Assembly: GCA_017590115.1 (NCBI GenBank)
Contig: JAGGNK010006560.1
Span: 1 to 64,000 of the forward strand
Length of the DNA stretch: 64,000 bases
Reading direction: 5' to 3'
DNA from: Montifringilla adamsi
Lineage: Eukaryota > Chordata > Aves > Passeriformes > Passeridae
This document shows, piece after piece, positions 38,130 to 51,150 of this stretch. Under the pieces are notes generated by a model, which worked only from the letters and a program-made list of their open reading frames with translations, made no database searches and was not told the origin of the DNA. Every line of letters starts with the position of its first letter. The stretch's first letter is position 1. The position numbers and the translations under genes are program-made.

Positions 38130-38196
38130 CAAGTAATGAAGCAGAAGGTGATCTTTATGGGTCCCTTCCAACACATATTCTATGATTCTAAAGTAA
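38130..38196 (+). mobile_element. CR1 LINE 3'-terminal fragment
   Basis: The sequence GGTGATCTTTATGGGTCCC, then TTCCAACA, then the terminal TTCTATGATTCTA repeats, is the characteristic CR1 3' end on the plus strand. Only about 65 bp are recognisable, strongly 5'-truncated. It is antisense to SMOC2. Confidence 0.88.
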
Positions 38197-38529
38197 GTTT
38201 ACAGAACTTTACTCTCATTCCAATGCCATAGGAAAGCATTCAGCCCTAGCACTGAAATGGATGGAAAACTTAAGTTCTCCTTATCCCTGTTATTAAGGAC
38301 AGAACCAGAACATACCTTCAAAATACCTGCTCTGTATAACAGCTGTACTCAACCAATCTTAAACAGATTTGTTCATCTTGTGCTGTCCCACTGAAGCAAA
38401 ACGGTCCTTAATGACAAACCCAGAGCTGTGTACTTGCAATTGCGACCTCCTTTTGTTTACAAACATACAAGACATCACCATTAAAGTTAAGCTTGCATGG
38501 AGGAATTTACACAGAAGCCATCACACACT

Positions 38530-38876
38530 GGGCCTTTGCAGCCTTAAGAAAAAAATGACTGCAAGGAGACCTCATTAGTGTGTATAAATTCCTAAAAGTG
38601 GGTGTCAAGCAATAGGACAAGAGGAAATGGGCAGAAAGTGATGCACAGAAAGCTCCACCTGAATATAAGGAAGGACTTCACTGTGTGGAGGACTGAGCAC
38701 TGGAACAGATTGTCCAGAGAGGTTGTGGAGTATCCTTCATTGCAGATATTTGAGAAGCATCTGGATGCAATCCTGTGCAGAGTGCTCTAGGAGAACCCTG
38801 CTTGAACAGCAAGGCTGGACCAGATAATCCACTGTGGTCCCTTCCAACCTGACCCATTCTGCAATTCTGAGACTAA
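38530..38876 (+). mobile_element. CR1 LINE fragment
   Basis: A plus-strand CR1 tail of about 345 bp. Recognisable segments in order are GGAGACCTCATTAGTGTGTA, AGGACAAGAGGAAATGG, AAGGAAGGACTTCACTG, GCACTGGAACAGATTGTCC, GGTTGTGGAGTATCC, ATTTGAGAAGCATCTGGATG and GGTCCCTTCCAACCTGACCC, ending in a degraded ATTCTGCAATTCTGAGA terminal repeat. Open frames across it are not functional. It is antisense to SMOC2. Confidence 0.92.
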
Positions 38877-39576
38877 TCAGATATGATCCTGATGAGCCAC
38901 TTGCTATTACAGTGGGAAAGGCCATTTGTACTTACAACAATCTCATCAAAACATTTCTGCCTCTTCTCAAGGGTTCTTGGTGTGCATCAGAATGTTCCCA
39001 TTATGTTCCCCTACCAGACAACTGAACAGATTACTGGTTTCAATGAATTTATCTCAAACTTGGGAAAAAAAATATGAACATTTGTTCTTTAGAATTCATT
39101 ATCCTTGTTTACACAAAAAAGTAGTGACCCAGCCACAAGTGCAGCACTCTCCAGGGCAGTAAGCCATGATCACGGTGTCACAGTGTGGAACTCATTGTGT
39201 AGATGACAAAAACTAGAAATTAACGTCTTTAGGAAAAGTTTCACTTGCCTTGGAAGAGACAGATTATGTCCTAAAAACATCCCTTCTACCTTATGAGCTG
39301 GACACTCTGATAAACTAGCTCTCCTGTAATTGTTTCAAGTCCTATGAGAATAACCTGTCCCATAGTGTCAAAAAAACCAAAGGGGAACAAACCCTCAAAG
39401 TCTCAGGATTCACACAACTGAAACAGAGGTTGGCTATAGGTTTCAAAAATAACTTTATCAAAGGTCTCCCATAGGCTGTGCAATTGCAGGGGCACACAGG
39501 AGGCAGAACTGTCTCTAATACCTGCTGAGACACTGCTTTATTGAAAAGGGCGGTGTTAAACCTTTGCACACAGACC

Positions 39577-39600
39577 TCCTCCCCCCCTCGCCCCCCCCAC
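39577..39600. repeat. C-rich low-complexity tract
   Basis: Two C runs, CCCCCCC and CCCCCCCC, separated by TCG. Simple C-rich sequence with no gene context. Confidence 0.85.
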
Positions 39601-40092
39601 CTCCACTACCTTTGCTTCATTATATTTCATGAAACTTTTCATATGTAACTGATGTATAGCCTCTTTCCCTATAAAATTTATTCAGTATGGTTGAAATAAA
39701 CAGCTAGAGTATGCAATTTCACTGAGTGGGAAGTTGGGATTTGGGTTTGTTGGGGTTTGTTTTTTGTGTTGTGGTGGTGCTTGTTGTTTTATTTTATTTT
39801 TTTTAATCACCCAGGATTAGTAGTCAAAGTCAGCTCCAGTTACCTAGATATCAATTATAACAGTGTTGTGCTTTACTCCCTCAGTGCCTGGAGTGCGGTA
39901 AAGGTTTTGCAGCTTCACTGCCAAAACTGTAGTCTCCTCTTGATACAACCAGCACAGAAAATTATTAAACAGGGTTGTGCTTTGATTAATATGTTGATAT
40001 GTTTTGCTTTGGCATGTTATTTTTTAAATGTTTATTGCTTTAACAGTTGTTATTTTTAAGTGACCTCTAATTTGCTGTATTGATGGAGGGAT

Positions 40093-40110
40093 GGGGGGGG
40101 GGGGGGGGGG
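40093..40110. repeat. Poly-G run (G18)
   Basis: Eighteen consecutive G on the plus strand (C18 in SMOC2 sense). Long G homopolymers can form quadruplexes and are hard to sequence, so the exact length is uncertain. Confidence 0.92.
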
Positions 40111-41011
40111 AGTGAACATCAGCACATCCATCATTTCTTTTCACTGCTGCTTCACGAATTACTAAAAAAGGCAGAATATCTCAGTTGTGCGGCCACATAA
40201 ACTAGGAAGGATTAGGGTGAAACTGAAGCAAACCATGACATACATTCTTTCTTGCTTTCAAGAGAGCACAGACATATGAATGCCAGAAAATGCTACAAGA
40301 AGTCCAAATCTACTCCTTTTTTCTCTCTATTTCTTAAAAAGAAACTCAAAGGTAGTGAAAACATACCTCTTCAAGGGCCATTCCCTTCAGTAGCTTAATT
40401 CTATGGTCTAGTTCCATTCCTAGTAATGTAAATATACAGACACCAACAGAAGAAGGCTCGGGCTCAAATTGAGTAGCACTCAGCCATGGTGAATCACCCT
40501 TTCAGAAGGACCTTTCCCTGATTCATTTAAATGCTTCTGTACTACAGTCTTTTCAAGCACAAAGCACTCACTTCAAATGAGTCATGCCAGAAGCTGCAAA
40601 ATCTGACCACCAGAAACAATGTATGAAAAATGTTTTGGCACTGACCCCATACAACTAAAAATAAAATAATGGTCTTAATTTTCAAGACATGATAAATACT
40701 ATAAGTGACCCTAAAGCACACTTTATCTGACTACATTCTTTCATTTCCAAGATGAGGAGTCCTTCATATCATGAAACCACTTATTTTTGCAAACTGATCC
40801 TAGTGTATTCACTTTAGAAGAAAACAGCCAACACATTTAACACTGTAGATATTTAGAAGGAATAAAAGTGCACCTCAGCAAGGGAAAATGATTTGCAACC
40901 TTTTCTTTTCTTCCAAAAAAACAGTTACCTGACTTTTCAGGGGTAAGAAAAATCTTCCCATGATTTTTATTATAGTTATTTTTTAACTTCAGTTTAACAT
41001 AAACAGCTGGG

Positions 41012-41037
41012 TTTTTTGTTTTTTTTTTTTTTTTTTT
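41012..41037. repeat. T-rich homopolymer (one interrupting G)
   Basis: TTTTTT, one G, then a run of nineteen T. Confidence 0.88.
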
Positions 41038-44000
41038 CGTTTTGCAACAACCAAAAAGTTAAACAGTATTGAAACTTATGGTATGCATTGCCTGAAAATT
41101 GAATGTTAGATTGGGATAGGAAGCATGACAGACTTGTACAGTGCTCAAAACAAACTGGCACCATCTCTACGTACACGGAACTGTAAGTTAGAGAGAGGTC
41201 AGCCTTTTCATTCTGTCAGTGTCCAGTGGCATCACTTCTCTTGGTTTCAGAGTATTACCAGCAAAGTATACAGGTTCAACAGAGTCAAAAACCTACCAAT
41301 ATAAAGACCTTTGGTTACCAGAGACAGGACAAACTAGCATAAATTTAAGTTGAAACTCAAATTGAAAGGGTTTCTAATCTGAAGGTATTCTGTTCTGAAT
41401 CTACTACAATCCACTAGCTGCTGGCTGTGTCATATGTCCACTGCTCTGCATTTGTCCCAAGTCAGTGGTAACTTCATGCCCTTCATTCTTGCGGTATTGT
41501 TATTCATAATCTTTTATTTGGCGGGTCACTGTCATTTATAGCGTTTCTTCTCAGTTGCCAGAAGTCACACAGGGAGAAAACAAACAGAGAAACAGTGGGA
41601 TGCATTGTCTATGTATTGAATTATCCTCTAGTTTACTTAAGCTTTTCTTAAGTGCTGACCCAGCTTTCAGAATACAAGTAGGCTAGCACAACCATCTTGC
41701 TAGCCAGTTTCTTGAGACACAACTAATCTGTTTGGCTGATATCTTTCATAACCTCAGCAACAACTTGGGAAAATAGAAAAGTTTTATTTCTTAGTGTTGT
41801 TTAAAGGCTGCTTGTTTGAAAAATACTTTGGCTTCCAGCATATTGAAAAGCTACTTTAAAATGCAAATAAAATCTAAGTCAGATCAACATTTCTATATTT
41901 GAGAGGTCTATTTTAGGATTTAGGAATATCAGTACACACTGTTTAAAGTGTCTGAGGTAGCTTAAACCAATAAAACTAAAGGCAATTACCTATAACTCCA
42001 AAAAAGGAGCTATAGGTTTAACCTCTGCAACAAATCTCCAGCATACAGGACACACAAAACACTGAAAATTAGCTTCTAGATGGTGGTTTTCAGTGTAAGG
42101 TATCGCTGTTCCTGGAATCATGAAAGGCGGATTTCCTTTCCAGCTCACCTTTGCCTTCCCCCCACCACATGCTGAAGCAGCATTCCAGCTGCAATTACAC
42201 TGAGGGATGTCAGAAAAAGAAAACTTCCTAAGAAGTACTTACCTCGTGAAAAGCAAATTGTTTATTAAAGACCCCCTCTTTAATATATAAAGAAGGACCC
42301 TCTCAAAAGCTAAAGTGAAACAATGCTGGATGTTGCACTGCAGACTTCTAGGGAACAATCTCTCTTTGTGGGGAACAGAAAGGTTCAGCTAAACAGGCCT
42401 TTCCTATATCTGAATTTCTATGCAAGTCTATTTAGTGCCTATCATGATCGGCAGGCAACTGGCCACTCTCCATATGGCTGGTTGCCTTCTCTTCCTAGGG
42501 AACGAAAGAACACAGAGGCATCTCAAATGACGAAGACACAGTATGAGACAATATCACAACAGAGCATTTCTTTTTATAATTCAAATCAAGTAAGCAACTG
42601 ATTCATGCAGGGCAGAAACTCAATAAGACATCAAAGGTCTAATCCCCAAGCCATAAAGCTAACTTGCTGACAATAACTGCAGAGCTCTCACTCTTACATT
42701 TATCACTGCCATCAGCTCCTTCAGAACAAAGTATTTGGGAAAGAAGGCAGGCAGCTGAGTCTGGGAGGCAGATTTTGCTCTTGGTAAACTGCTGATCTTA
42801 AAATAACATGTTGCTAGGTTTAAATACTGTCATCTTTAAAAATAGGAATCATGCTAAAAGCAAAGGGTTTAATAGTACACATTTAGAATATACAAGGGTT
42901 TAACAAGCCAGTCTAATGAAAAAAAAAACCACTTTCCACAGGGACACAAGAACCTGTAAGCAGTTTTCTCAAACTACTGGCAGTTCTATTTCCTCTCAAG
43001 TTTGGGGTTTTATGGACTTCTTGTATGTTTATTTGTATGTTGGGCAAAAACATTTTTCCTTTAATTTAAAGCATTGTTTTCCAAGGAAAAAAGTCATTAA
43101 GGGGCCATTTATTTCTAATTATTATGAGGACTTTTTCAAAAGAAAAAACCCTTAAATATGAAAGACAAAATTTTGTGTGCATCTAGCAGTGGATAAAGGG
43201 GGTCAACTAACCATGATCCAAACCAGACATAAAAGAATTCTTCCAAGTCCTGTTTCACATTTTAAGTGGCCTCTACTTTCTTTGTCAGAACTTTTTGCCT
43301 TCTACACACCAGTTGGCCAGTAGCTTTAAAATCTATCATAAAAGATCACCCAGTCCTAGGGATGTTAAATTGTCATATTAGCAGTACAACCCATTACTCC
43401 CTTTCCACCTCAAACCCAAATGTGTGAGATTTCTTAACAGCATAAGGAATTCTTACAGATGACAAACCAAATGAAGGAGAATTTGAAGAGCTTCTACTTG
43501 AGTTCAGTGAGCAAAGACCTCACAACTGTTGGTGCAGTACCAAAAAAATATCCCCAAAAAAGCCTGTAATGACAGTCATATATAGTGTATTGTAGATGAA
43601 GAATCAACAATAGCAGAGACTACTGCACTTCAGAAGCAAAAACAAAAATACTGGTTTTAAACATAGTGGACTTGAGAACACATGGAATAAGACTATAACA
43701 ATTTCTTGAGATCCTTTTTTTATTAATAAAAATCACCCATGTCAAAGATTTTGTAAAGTTTGGGTTTTTTAATGTTATGCAATCAGAATTAATTTTTGCA
43801 TGCTTGAGGAAGTCTAGACACTGTATTTGTGATAAGAAAATGCTTGTAAGTACTTTGAAAATAAAATGGATAGAAAACCCCAGACCTCTAAAGAACAGGT
43901 ATTTAATTTTAGTCATATTTTCTCTCACCCCAAAAAGTGAAAGAATTAAGGTCCAGCAACCTTCAGCTCTTACCAAGAGCTTATATAAACATATTTTTAC

Positions 44001-47000
44001 AGCAGAAGAGTGAAGTTTTCTGCAGTACGAAGTCTCTGATGCAATATTTTGTATTTGTGGTTTCTAGTTATACTTGAAAAATCAGAGACTCTTTTCCTCT
44101 CAGATTATTTTAGTTAGAAGCCTATAATTACCCATGATATATTTTGTATATGCAGTGGAATTGACCAAAAAAATACAGGCACCTATGATGTATTTTCCTA
44201 TTTTACTGTGGAAAATGGCTCCCTGATATGGTTTTGCAGAGATTATAGCATTTGTAAGAATATTTAGGAGCCCATCCCCTTCTAACAGGTAGACTCATCA
44301 CACCAATTCCACAGCCTCTTCCTCCCAATGTTACAAGTTATTGCCTTCCTTGGAGCACGGAATCTGGCTTTCACAAATCTTATTTTGTCTTTTATCTTTC
44401 AGTGCTTGTGAGGTCAAACACAGTCACAGCTTTGTTTCTCTGTTGCATGGAGTGGCCTGGAAAGACAGCAGTTAGTGGGCTAGTTTTGACCACATGTCAC
44501 TGACATATGCGGAAGAAAAGAAATAGCGATGCCATTTTTAAAAAACTTAATCTTTTTTCCCTGTCATCTGCCTCACAGAGGAAAAAAAGAGCATATTACA
44601 CAGCAGATGCTAAGGCATTCTCACCTCCCTTTGTGTTGTTGCCTGAGGAAAAGGAACATGAGATGACTGGACTAAGGACAATTGCTCATTTGGCACCATT
44701 CTCTGCAGGGCCAACTACCTAAGGAGAATTGCGAGCTGCCCACCACAAGCTGCTGATGCTCTCTGTGGACAGCACTTAACCACATTTAAAGTAATTTAGA
44801 TAAAAATGACAAATGACAGTGTAAATCTATTCAGCCATGAATATGGCTTGGGCAATACAAACATGGGTATTTTTCATGAACCTTGGCAAATGTAAATCAC
44901 TGTTTAACTGTTCAGAAAACAGGAGAGCAAATGTCTTATGTGAATTCAGCATGCCCATATTTACTATGGGAGAGGCCTTCTTCTCTTTAAAATGTAGGCC
45001 TAGGGGCATAAAATTTGTCCCATATCACCTAGAACAGACTGCCTTTGATACCTAACTTATCCTTCTGTCAGCTGCACAGCCTGTCACGACCTGTTGGATG
45101 CCATACACTAAGCTTGTATCCCCAGCCACCTCCTACAGCACCTGAGGGCCAGACCTTTCCTTTAATTAAAGTTCCCTGAGGTCTGTCACCTCTGCAATCT
45201 ACACCACAGCTCTACCCACAGCTTACTCAGAGTGGCATCATTAGCTGACTGACACACCTGCCATAGGACAGATTGACACATCTGTCATTATTACTGTCTT
45301 GGACCCAGGTTCACAGGTAGAAAGCATGTTCTGCTATGAATCTTACAGATATGAATGATATGAATAGGTGCCAAAGCACCACAGATTGCTGAGGCAAATG
45401 ACTCCAAATACTTTGTGATATTTTTCCATTATTGAAACAATCCATAGAAAATGGTTACACCTTTAAATAATTCTCTTGGATTCACACTTTAGAAAGCTAA
45501 AAATCTAAATCCTCTGCATCTCCCGTTGATACCCAAATATACATTCTCCTCAGAACTTGCCATTAAAGGAGAAAATTTCTGCTAGCATCAGTTTACAGAC
45601 AGTTAATTTAGTCACAGAGATGTGGTGACTTGTTGAAAGTCACAGAGGAAGTCTGTGGCAATGCTGGGAATTAAATATAGGACTCCAGAAACTCCTTCCT
45701 GTTTTTTAACCACATGTGTCGTTCTTCCAAATGGTCTTTCCTACATAAGATTTAGTCATGGCTGAAATAAGCCTGGTTCATTAACAAACCAAGGAGATAG
45801 CAAGACAACCAGTATGAGTCCTTCAAAAAGGCACATGGATTTTCTTGTTAAAAACATTGAGGATATTTTGTAGACTATTTTATGAATTTTGTTTCAATTT
45901 ACAAAAAAAAAACCCTCTCTTCACTGAATGTCATTTTTAACGCAATCTAGGATGATTTTTCCAGGAAAAAACACAGGCTGATCTGTTTGGACTCTGCACA
46001 CTCTTAGTTCTTTCAAGTTTTGAACAGTGTGGTACTGATCAGTTTTTAGTTCTTTCAGGGGAAGTCCTGAATTCAAGGTCTCTCAGAGTTCTCCACTTCT
46101 GAGCCTAAAAGAGTAGAGGAGAACAACAATAATTTAGTTTGTAAGAGATACACAACTGCAATTTTCCCCCTTGAAATAACCTCAAAATAAAGGCAATATT
46201 TGTACTCCTACCCACAATGAACTGACTAAATCACAGACAAGACATTTTATCTTAGTGCTTCTTTAGACCTCCCCTAATAAAAATCAGACTATCATTACTT
46301 GTCTTTGTAAAGCATTTCATAAACCATGAATGAAAAATACAGTAAGAACAGAACATTAAATAAGTGCCAAAGCCATGAGATCAGGCTCTAAACATGGCCA
46401 CAGACTTGACTTTTTCTTTAGTTCTCTGGGGCTTATTTATGGCTAAGCATTAATTACTTGTATTTTATATGTCAGCTTAGCACAGTGTTTTATTTAGTTA
46501 TGTGGTTTTTAGCTTTTAGGAGCACCTCAGTTTCCACATACTTCTTTATGTAGCTGTCAGACATAGAGAAACAATGACAGCATTGTTAATATATCCATCA
46601 AAACAAAAAAGATATGATACATTAATGTTTCTACTGCAAACAGACACTGTTAAGGCAGAGGCATATTTTTCAAGGTTTTTGTAAACATTTTTCCTTACCA
46701 CTAATTTCTTTAAAAGCCATACCTCAGTGCTTCTTCACAGCAATATTTCAACCAAATTGTGAACTGATCTGAGAAAAATAGGAAACACTTCAACCAAGAA
46801 GAACATGTGCCTCAACATGGTTTCCATACTCAAACACCTCAATCTTTTCTTCTCATAGTTGGAAAAGCAAAGATTAGCATTACAAGAAGCTGATATCACA
46901 ATTTATCTGCTGCACACCATGCTTTTAATATCACAACAGCTTTCAGGGAATTAAATGAAATTAAATAAATGACAGCAGGAAGCCTTGAACACAGAGTACG

Positions 47001-48318
47001 TAAGATGTATGCCTGTTAGCTGCTCTTGGAGGAAACAAGCAGCTATGAAACTGCATATTGGCTAAACTCTTTCCCTCCTTGCAGTAAGAGTTTTATTAAG
47101 GAAACTGGAATCTGCTTGAAGCTGAAAATGTTTTGTTTCTGTAAAATATTGTTGAACCACAAGAGGATCCAAGCTGGCTAAATATGGAGCAAGACATGTT
47201 TTTGTATACCAGCCCAAAATATTCTCTTACTGATTCATTGGTAACTTATGACCGGTTTGGATGTAATCTCAACCAACCATCATTGGTCTTGGGAGGTGAA
47301 GTGACATGAGTCAACTGTAATTAATATGATAAAGAACAGCTCACTCTTACTGCTTAAATCAGTCCAGTCAAAGCTTTGCTTCGTGCAACAATATTCCAGC
47401 TGCAACCTTTAAAAAAGGCAAATACAAAGGGCCATAGCACACTCCACTTATCGTACTCCTTTCTCCCTAGCTCAAAAGCACAATATTCTTGTCCAGATGG
47501 AGGTGAAATATAGTATCATGTTTTCATGTGCAAGAACATGTAAAAAACCAATAGACAAATACATTATTTTTTATAAGGTAGATGTGCTGCATATATAGCT
47601 TCATAAATTGTTGCTACCCATTACTAAACATTCTTCTTTCTTTTTCCCATTTCTAAAAATCATGTCAATCAAGAGCTACTCCAATATCTTTCAGCACAGC
47701 TGACATAACCCTGCACAAGAGTCCAACTAAGACTTTGTTCTTTGGGTACAGGAATGTCACATCCAGAAAATACAAAAACAAGCACTGGAAGTGACATAAA
47801 AATATTTTAAAATAGAGAAAATTGTATGAATAAATTCAACCAGTGAATTTTAAGACTATATTTAATAATTCCTGTGGAAGTACTGCGGACAAATGTCAGG
47901 TTTTAAGCTGACTCTTGAACTCCAGATAAAGGAGCAGGTGACCTGGTGGGGACAATGGAAAGGAGGTGGAGTCTAAAAGTTGCCTACTGTTAAGCATATA
48001 TAAAATTCCAGTAGGGAGAGAGCAAGTGTTAAATCAGTGGGCAACTTGATTCTGAGCAATGAAGAGTCTAATTTAAACCTTTAAGCTTTAACTAAGCTTT
48101 AGCTGCCAATGAGAGAGAATATACACCATTACCTAACTATAAAGGTGTCTATGTTTAAAGTTTTGGGGATGCACAAGTTTCCCAAATCACCACATAGGCT
48201 GATGTTTATCTTTGAGTTTTCCTCAGTTCTATTGTTTGGTTTCCATATAATATGCAAGCTGGACAATTTTATATAAAGTTGTGTTCTTGCACAGCATAAA
48301 CAGGTTATCAGCTTGAAT

Positions 48319-48828
48319 ATCACAGAATTCTAGAATTTCCTGAGTTGGAAGAGACTCACAGGGATCACTGAGTCCAACTCCCGGCCCTGCACAGGACCAC
48401 TTCAAGAGTCACACCACATGCCTAAGAGTGCTGTTCAAATGCTTTTCGAACTCTGTCAGAGTCAATGCTGTGACCACTTCTCTGGGGGGCTGTTCCAGTG
48501 TTTGATCACCCTCTCAGTGAAAACCTTTCTAATATCCAACCTAAATCTCCCCTGACACAACTTGAAGCTGTTCCCTTGGGTACTGTCACTGTTCCATGAG
48601 ACTGAAGAGACCAGTACGTGTCCATCCTCTTTCCCTCACAATGAAGCTGTAACTGCAATGAGGTTTCCCCTCATTCCCCTCTTCTCCAGGCTGAACAGAC
48701 CAAGTGACCTTAGCTGCTCTTCATATGTCTTCCCTCCAGATCCTTCAACCTCTTTGTATTCTTCCTTCAGATTCTTTCTGACACCTTTGTATCTTTCTCA
48801 TATTGAGGTGCCAAACTTCCTCAGATGA
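48319..48828 (-). mobile_element. CR1 LINE fragment, longest in the window (~510 bp)
   Basis: The reverse-complement CR1 tail begins with CACAGAATTCTAGAATTTCC and GAGTTGGAAGAGACTCACAG. It continues through GATCACTGAGTCCAACTCCC, CCCTGCACAGGACC, GGGCTGTTCCAGTG, CCCTCTCAGTGAAAACCTTTC, CTTGAAGCTGTTCCCTTGG and CTCCAGGCTGAACAGACC, ending near CCAAACTTCCTCAG. It is on the minus strand, with the 3' end at 48319. It is better preserved than the other copies but has no intact reverse-transcriptase frame in this part. Confidence 0.95.
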
Positions 48829-51052
48829 ATAATATGTGATGTATTCCAAATAACTAAAAACTAGTGCTAAAACAAACTTGTTTTTTTCTATGTTACCTGC
48901 TTAAGCTGCTCTTAAAATACTGAAAGAAGAACTGATATCTTACAAAATTCACCTGTTCTCTCAAAACAGTTTACCTAGTCACACATTTTTGCACACAAAA
49001 AGAAAATCCCCACTGTTCCTTCCAGGATTCACACTGCTTGCAATCTTTGAAATACTGCTTTTCTCAAGGGGAAGCAGTCTATGATTGTTCATCCTTTCCA
49101 GCCTCAAAGTTACAAATTTGAATGGCAACTTAAAAGGAAGTATCAGGATTTTTATATTCCTTGGCCAAGTCCTAGTATTTTGTTTAAGAAGAGCTTGTAG
49201 ATCTAATAATCTCCTTGCACTCTATTTTATTACTTGTCCAGAGCCACCTGAAGTACTGGTTTCTTCTATCTGATAGAACATGACATTCTGTGGGACTCAC
49301 TGTTTTCTCTCGTGCTCCCTTAGAGTGTTATATTTTCATGCTAAGCATTACTAAACTGGTAACTGCATGGATCTTACCCTTGACTGACCCTGTTTTATAT
49401 TGTTCTTGGCTCAAAGAGGCAAGAATGAACAACTCCCAGTAAGAAGTCTGACCATCTTCCTCCAGGGGAATTGCAGCTGTGGAGAGACCACATATCATCT
49501 TTGGAAAAGCAAATCTATAAGGCAGTTTCTCATTGCTGCCATAATATGGTGCAAGTCTGATCACTTTCACTAGTACAGATAAGTCAAGTCCCCGCTTTTG
49601 ATGAAAAAGAAGAATAGCAATTGCATCTGAATAGAGCTACAGGTAAAGGAATGGTAATTTATTTTCATCCAGTGAGGATCTAAAAACAAAGATTAGATTG
49701 AGCAAGCCTGAAAAACTACACAGGAACACTCAACAAGAGGGTTTTGCAGCAATGCTTCCCAGAGCTCCTGTTTCTGGCCACGACAAGAAATACCACAAAA
49801 ACGGCCACAGTTTAATCCGAAACTGGATATGCATGCAAGAATAATGAAGACGGAGGGATGGAGAATGACAGACACAAAAACACAGGACTTTTACAAGCTC
49901 TGTCCAACCTAAAGAAAGGCTTGGGTTTCTTTATAGCTCAAGTTCAGTTAAAGCCTTTATGTAATTCAATAGAGAAAGCTGGAGTGGAAGTCAACACTTG
50001 ATCCAGGTCTTATATTTTCTTTACCTCAAATACTCTAAAATGTTGGTTCCTAAGAACTGATGAGTGATAGCCTTAAAGGTGAGAAGCAAACAGCACAATG
50101 GCAAATCCAGCGAACTGACAGGGTGCAACAGGACATGGCTTCAAAATGTGTGAAGAGAACTCACTGGTTGTAGCAGAGCCTGGAAGAAGCCAGTGAAGTG
50201 GGAGAAAGACAGGAAGGAGGAAGCGGCAATGGCACTGAGTAATACCTTAAGAAAAGTGTCAAGTGGCCATTGTACAGAGCAGCCATTCCAACTCATTTAT
50301 ATTCTGTGTTTGCTAACAAACTTGCATCCTGTTCTTGTACACGCAAAAACTTGCAGACACTTTCTTCCCAAAGTGGATGCAATGAATACATGTAATTTCT
50401 GTATTATCAGCATAGAGAGACACCATAGGGACAGCAAAGACCTTTACTTACACATCATCTACTACTGGCTACATCTTGCACTGACTTTAGCAAAGTTACT
50501 CCTGATTTACATCTGTGTAAAAATAAGTCCAGTGTGCTCAAGGAAATACTCTGCACAGCTGGGACAGTTTAAAAACATGAAATAGATGTTTGTGACACCA
50601 TATGATTAAAGAAAAGCCCAAACCACATTGTTTAGATCTGAATCCAAATCCTCCTCAAGCTTGGTGTGTTTTAGATCCAAGATTTTGATTCAGGCCCTTG
50701 TCTATATCAATTGTAGCAACTAAAAATTTGCTGTAATTTTAACTAATATATCACACCAAATACATCAGCACCTACTTTGGATCTTAAAGGCTTTATGGTA
50801 ACTGGTAAATTAAGTTGTGGAACATAAGCAGTAAGTACTTTTTGGTCTAGAACAAAAAAGAAACATGGAAAATAAACATGTTAACAAGCAAGTGCCAACT
50901 TGATGTTCCACTGAAATTATAACTCCATAACTCAGATGTGATCATTAATTTGCTATATCAACAAATATGTGATCATTAGAAGAACTCATTCCAGAGTTAA
51001 GCTGCAGGGACACCTGTGACAGAACTCAACAATTTCCAGCATGCAAAAATTG

Positions 51053-51150
51053 TCATGGTTCCAAACCCAGTTTTTGCTTGCAGTTTGTCATGGATTGACA
51101 CTGGCACAGTGCCAGTGCCCCCATGAAAGGTGTATCCCCCAAAATGGTTC
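51053..51150 (+). mobile_element. Probable degraded LTR start of an endogenous retrovirus
   Basis: TGTCATGGATTGACACTGGC at 51087, followed by AGTGCCCCCATGAAAGG and a CCCCC run, resembles the 5' end of LTRs I recall from passerine genomes, which begin TGTCATGG and have a GACACTGGC box. A second TGTCATGGTTCCAAACCCAG lies 34 bp upstream. No 3' LTR end, primer-binding site or retroviral coding sequence was recognised, so this would be a small solo remnant. Family assignment is from memory and needs a repeat-library search. Confidence 0.35.
51099..51117. promoter_or_regulatory. 19-bp perfect palindrome containing a full NFI-type site
   Basis: CACTGGCAC, central A, GTGCCAGTG: nine-base arms that are perfect reverse complements. 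The core CTGGC-N5-GCCAG matches the nuclear factor I full-site form YTGGC(N5)GCCAR. It lies inside the probable LTR start. Binding is inferred only. Confidence 0.4.

Noticed and set aside
38602..38790. Open frame of 62 codons, MSSNRTRGNGQK..., on the plus strand
   Set aside because: It is the translation of the CR1 3' untranslated-type sequence at 38530-38876, not a gene.
48562..48828. 88-codon open frame on the plus strand
   Set aside because: It lies entirely inside the CR1 copy at 48319-48828, on the antisense strand of the element.
50193..50585. 130-codon open frame on the plus strand
   Set aside because: Composition looks random (many Cys, Ile, His with no pattern), with no family similarity and no supporting signals.
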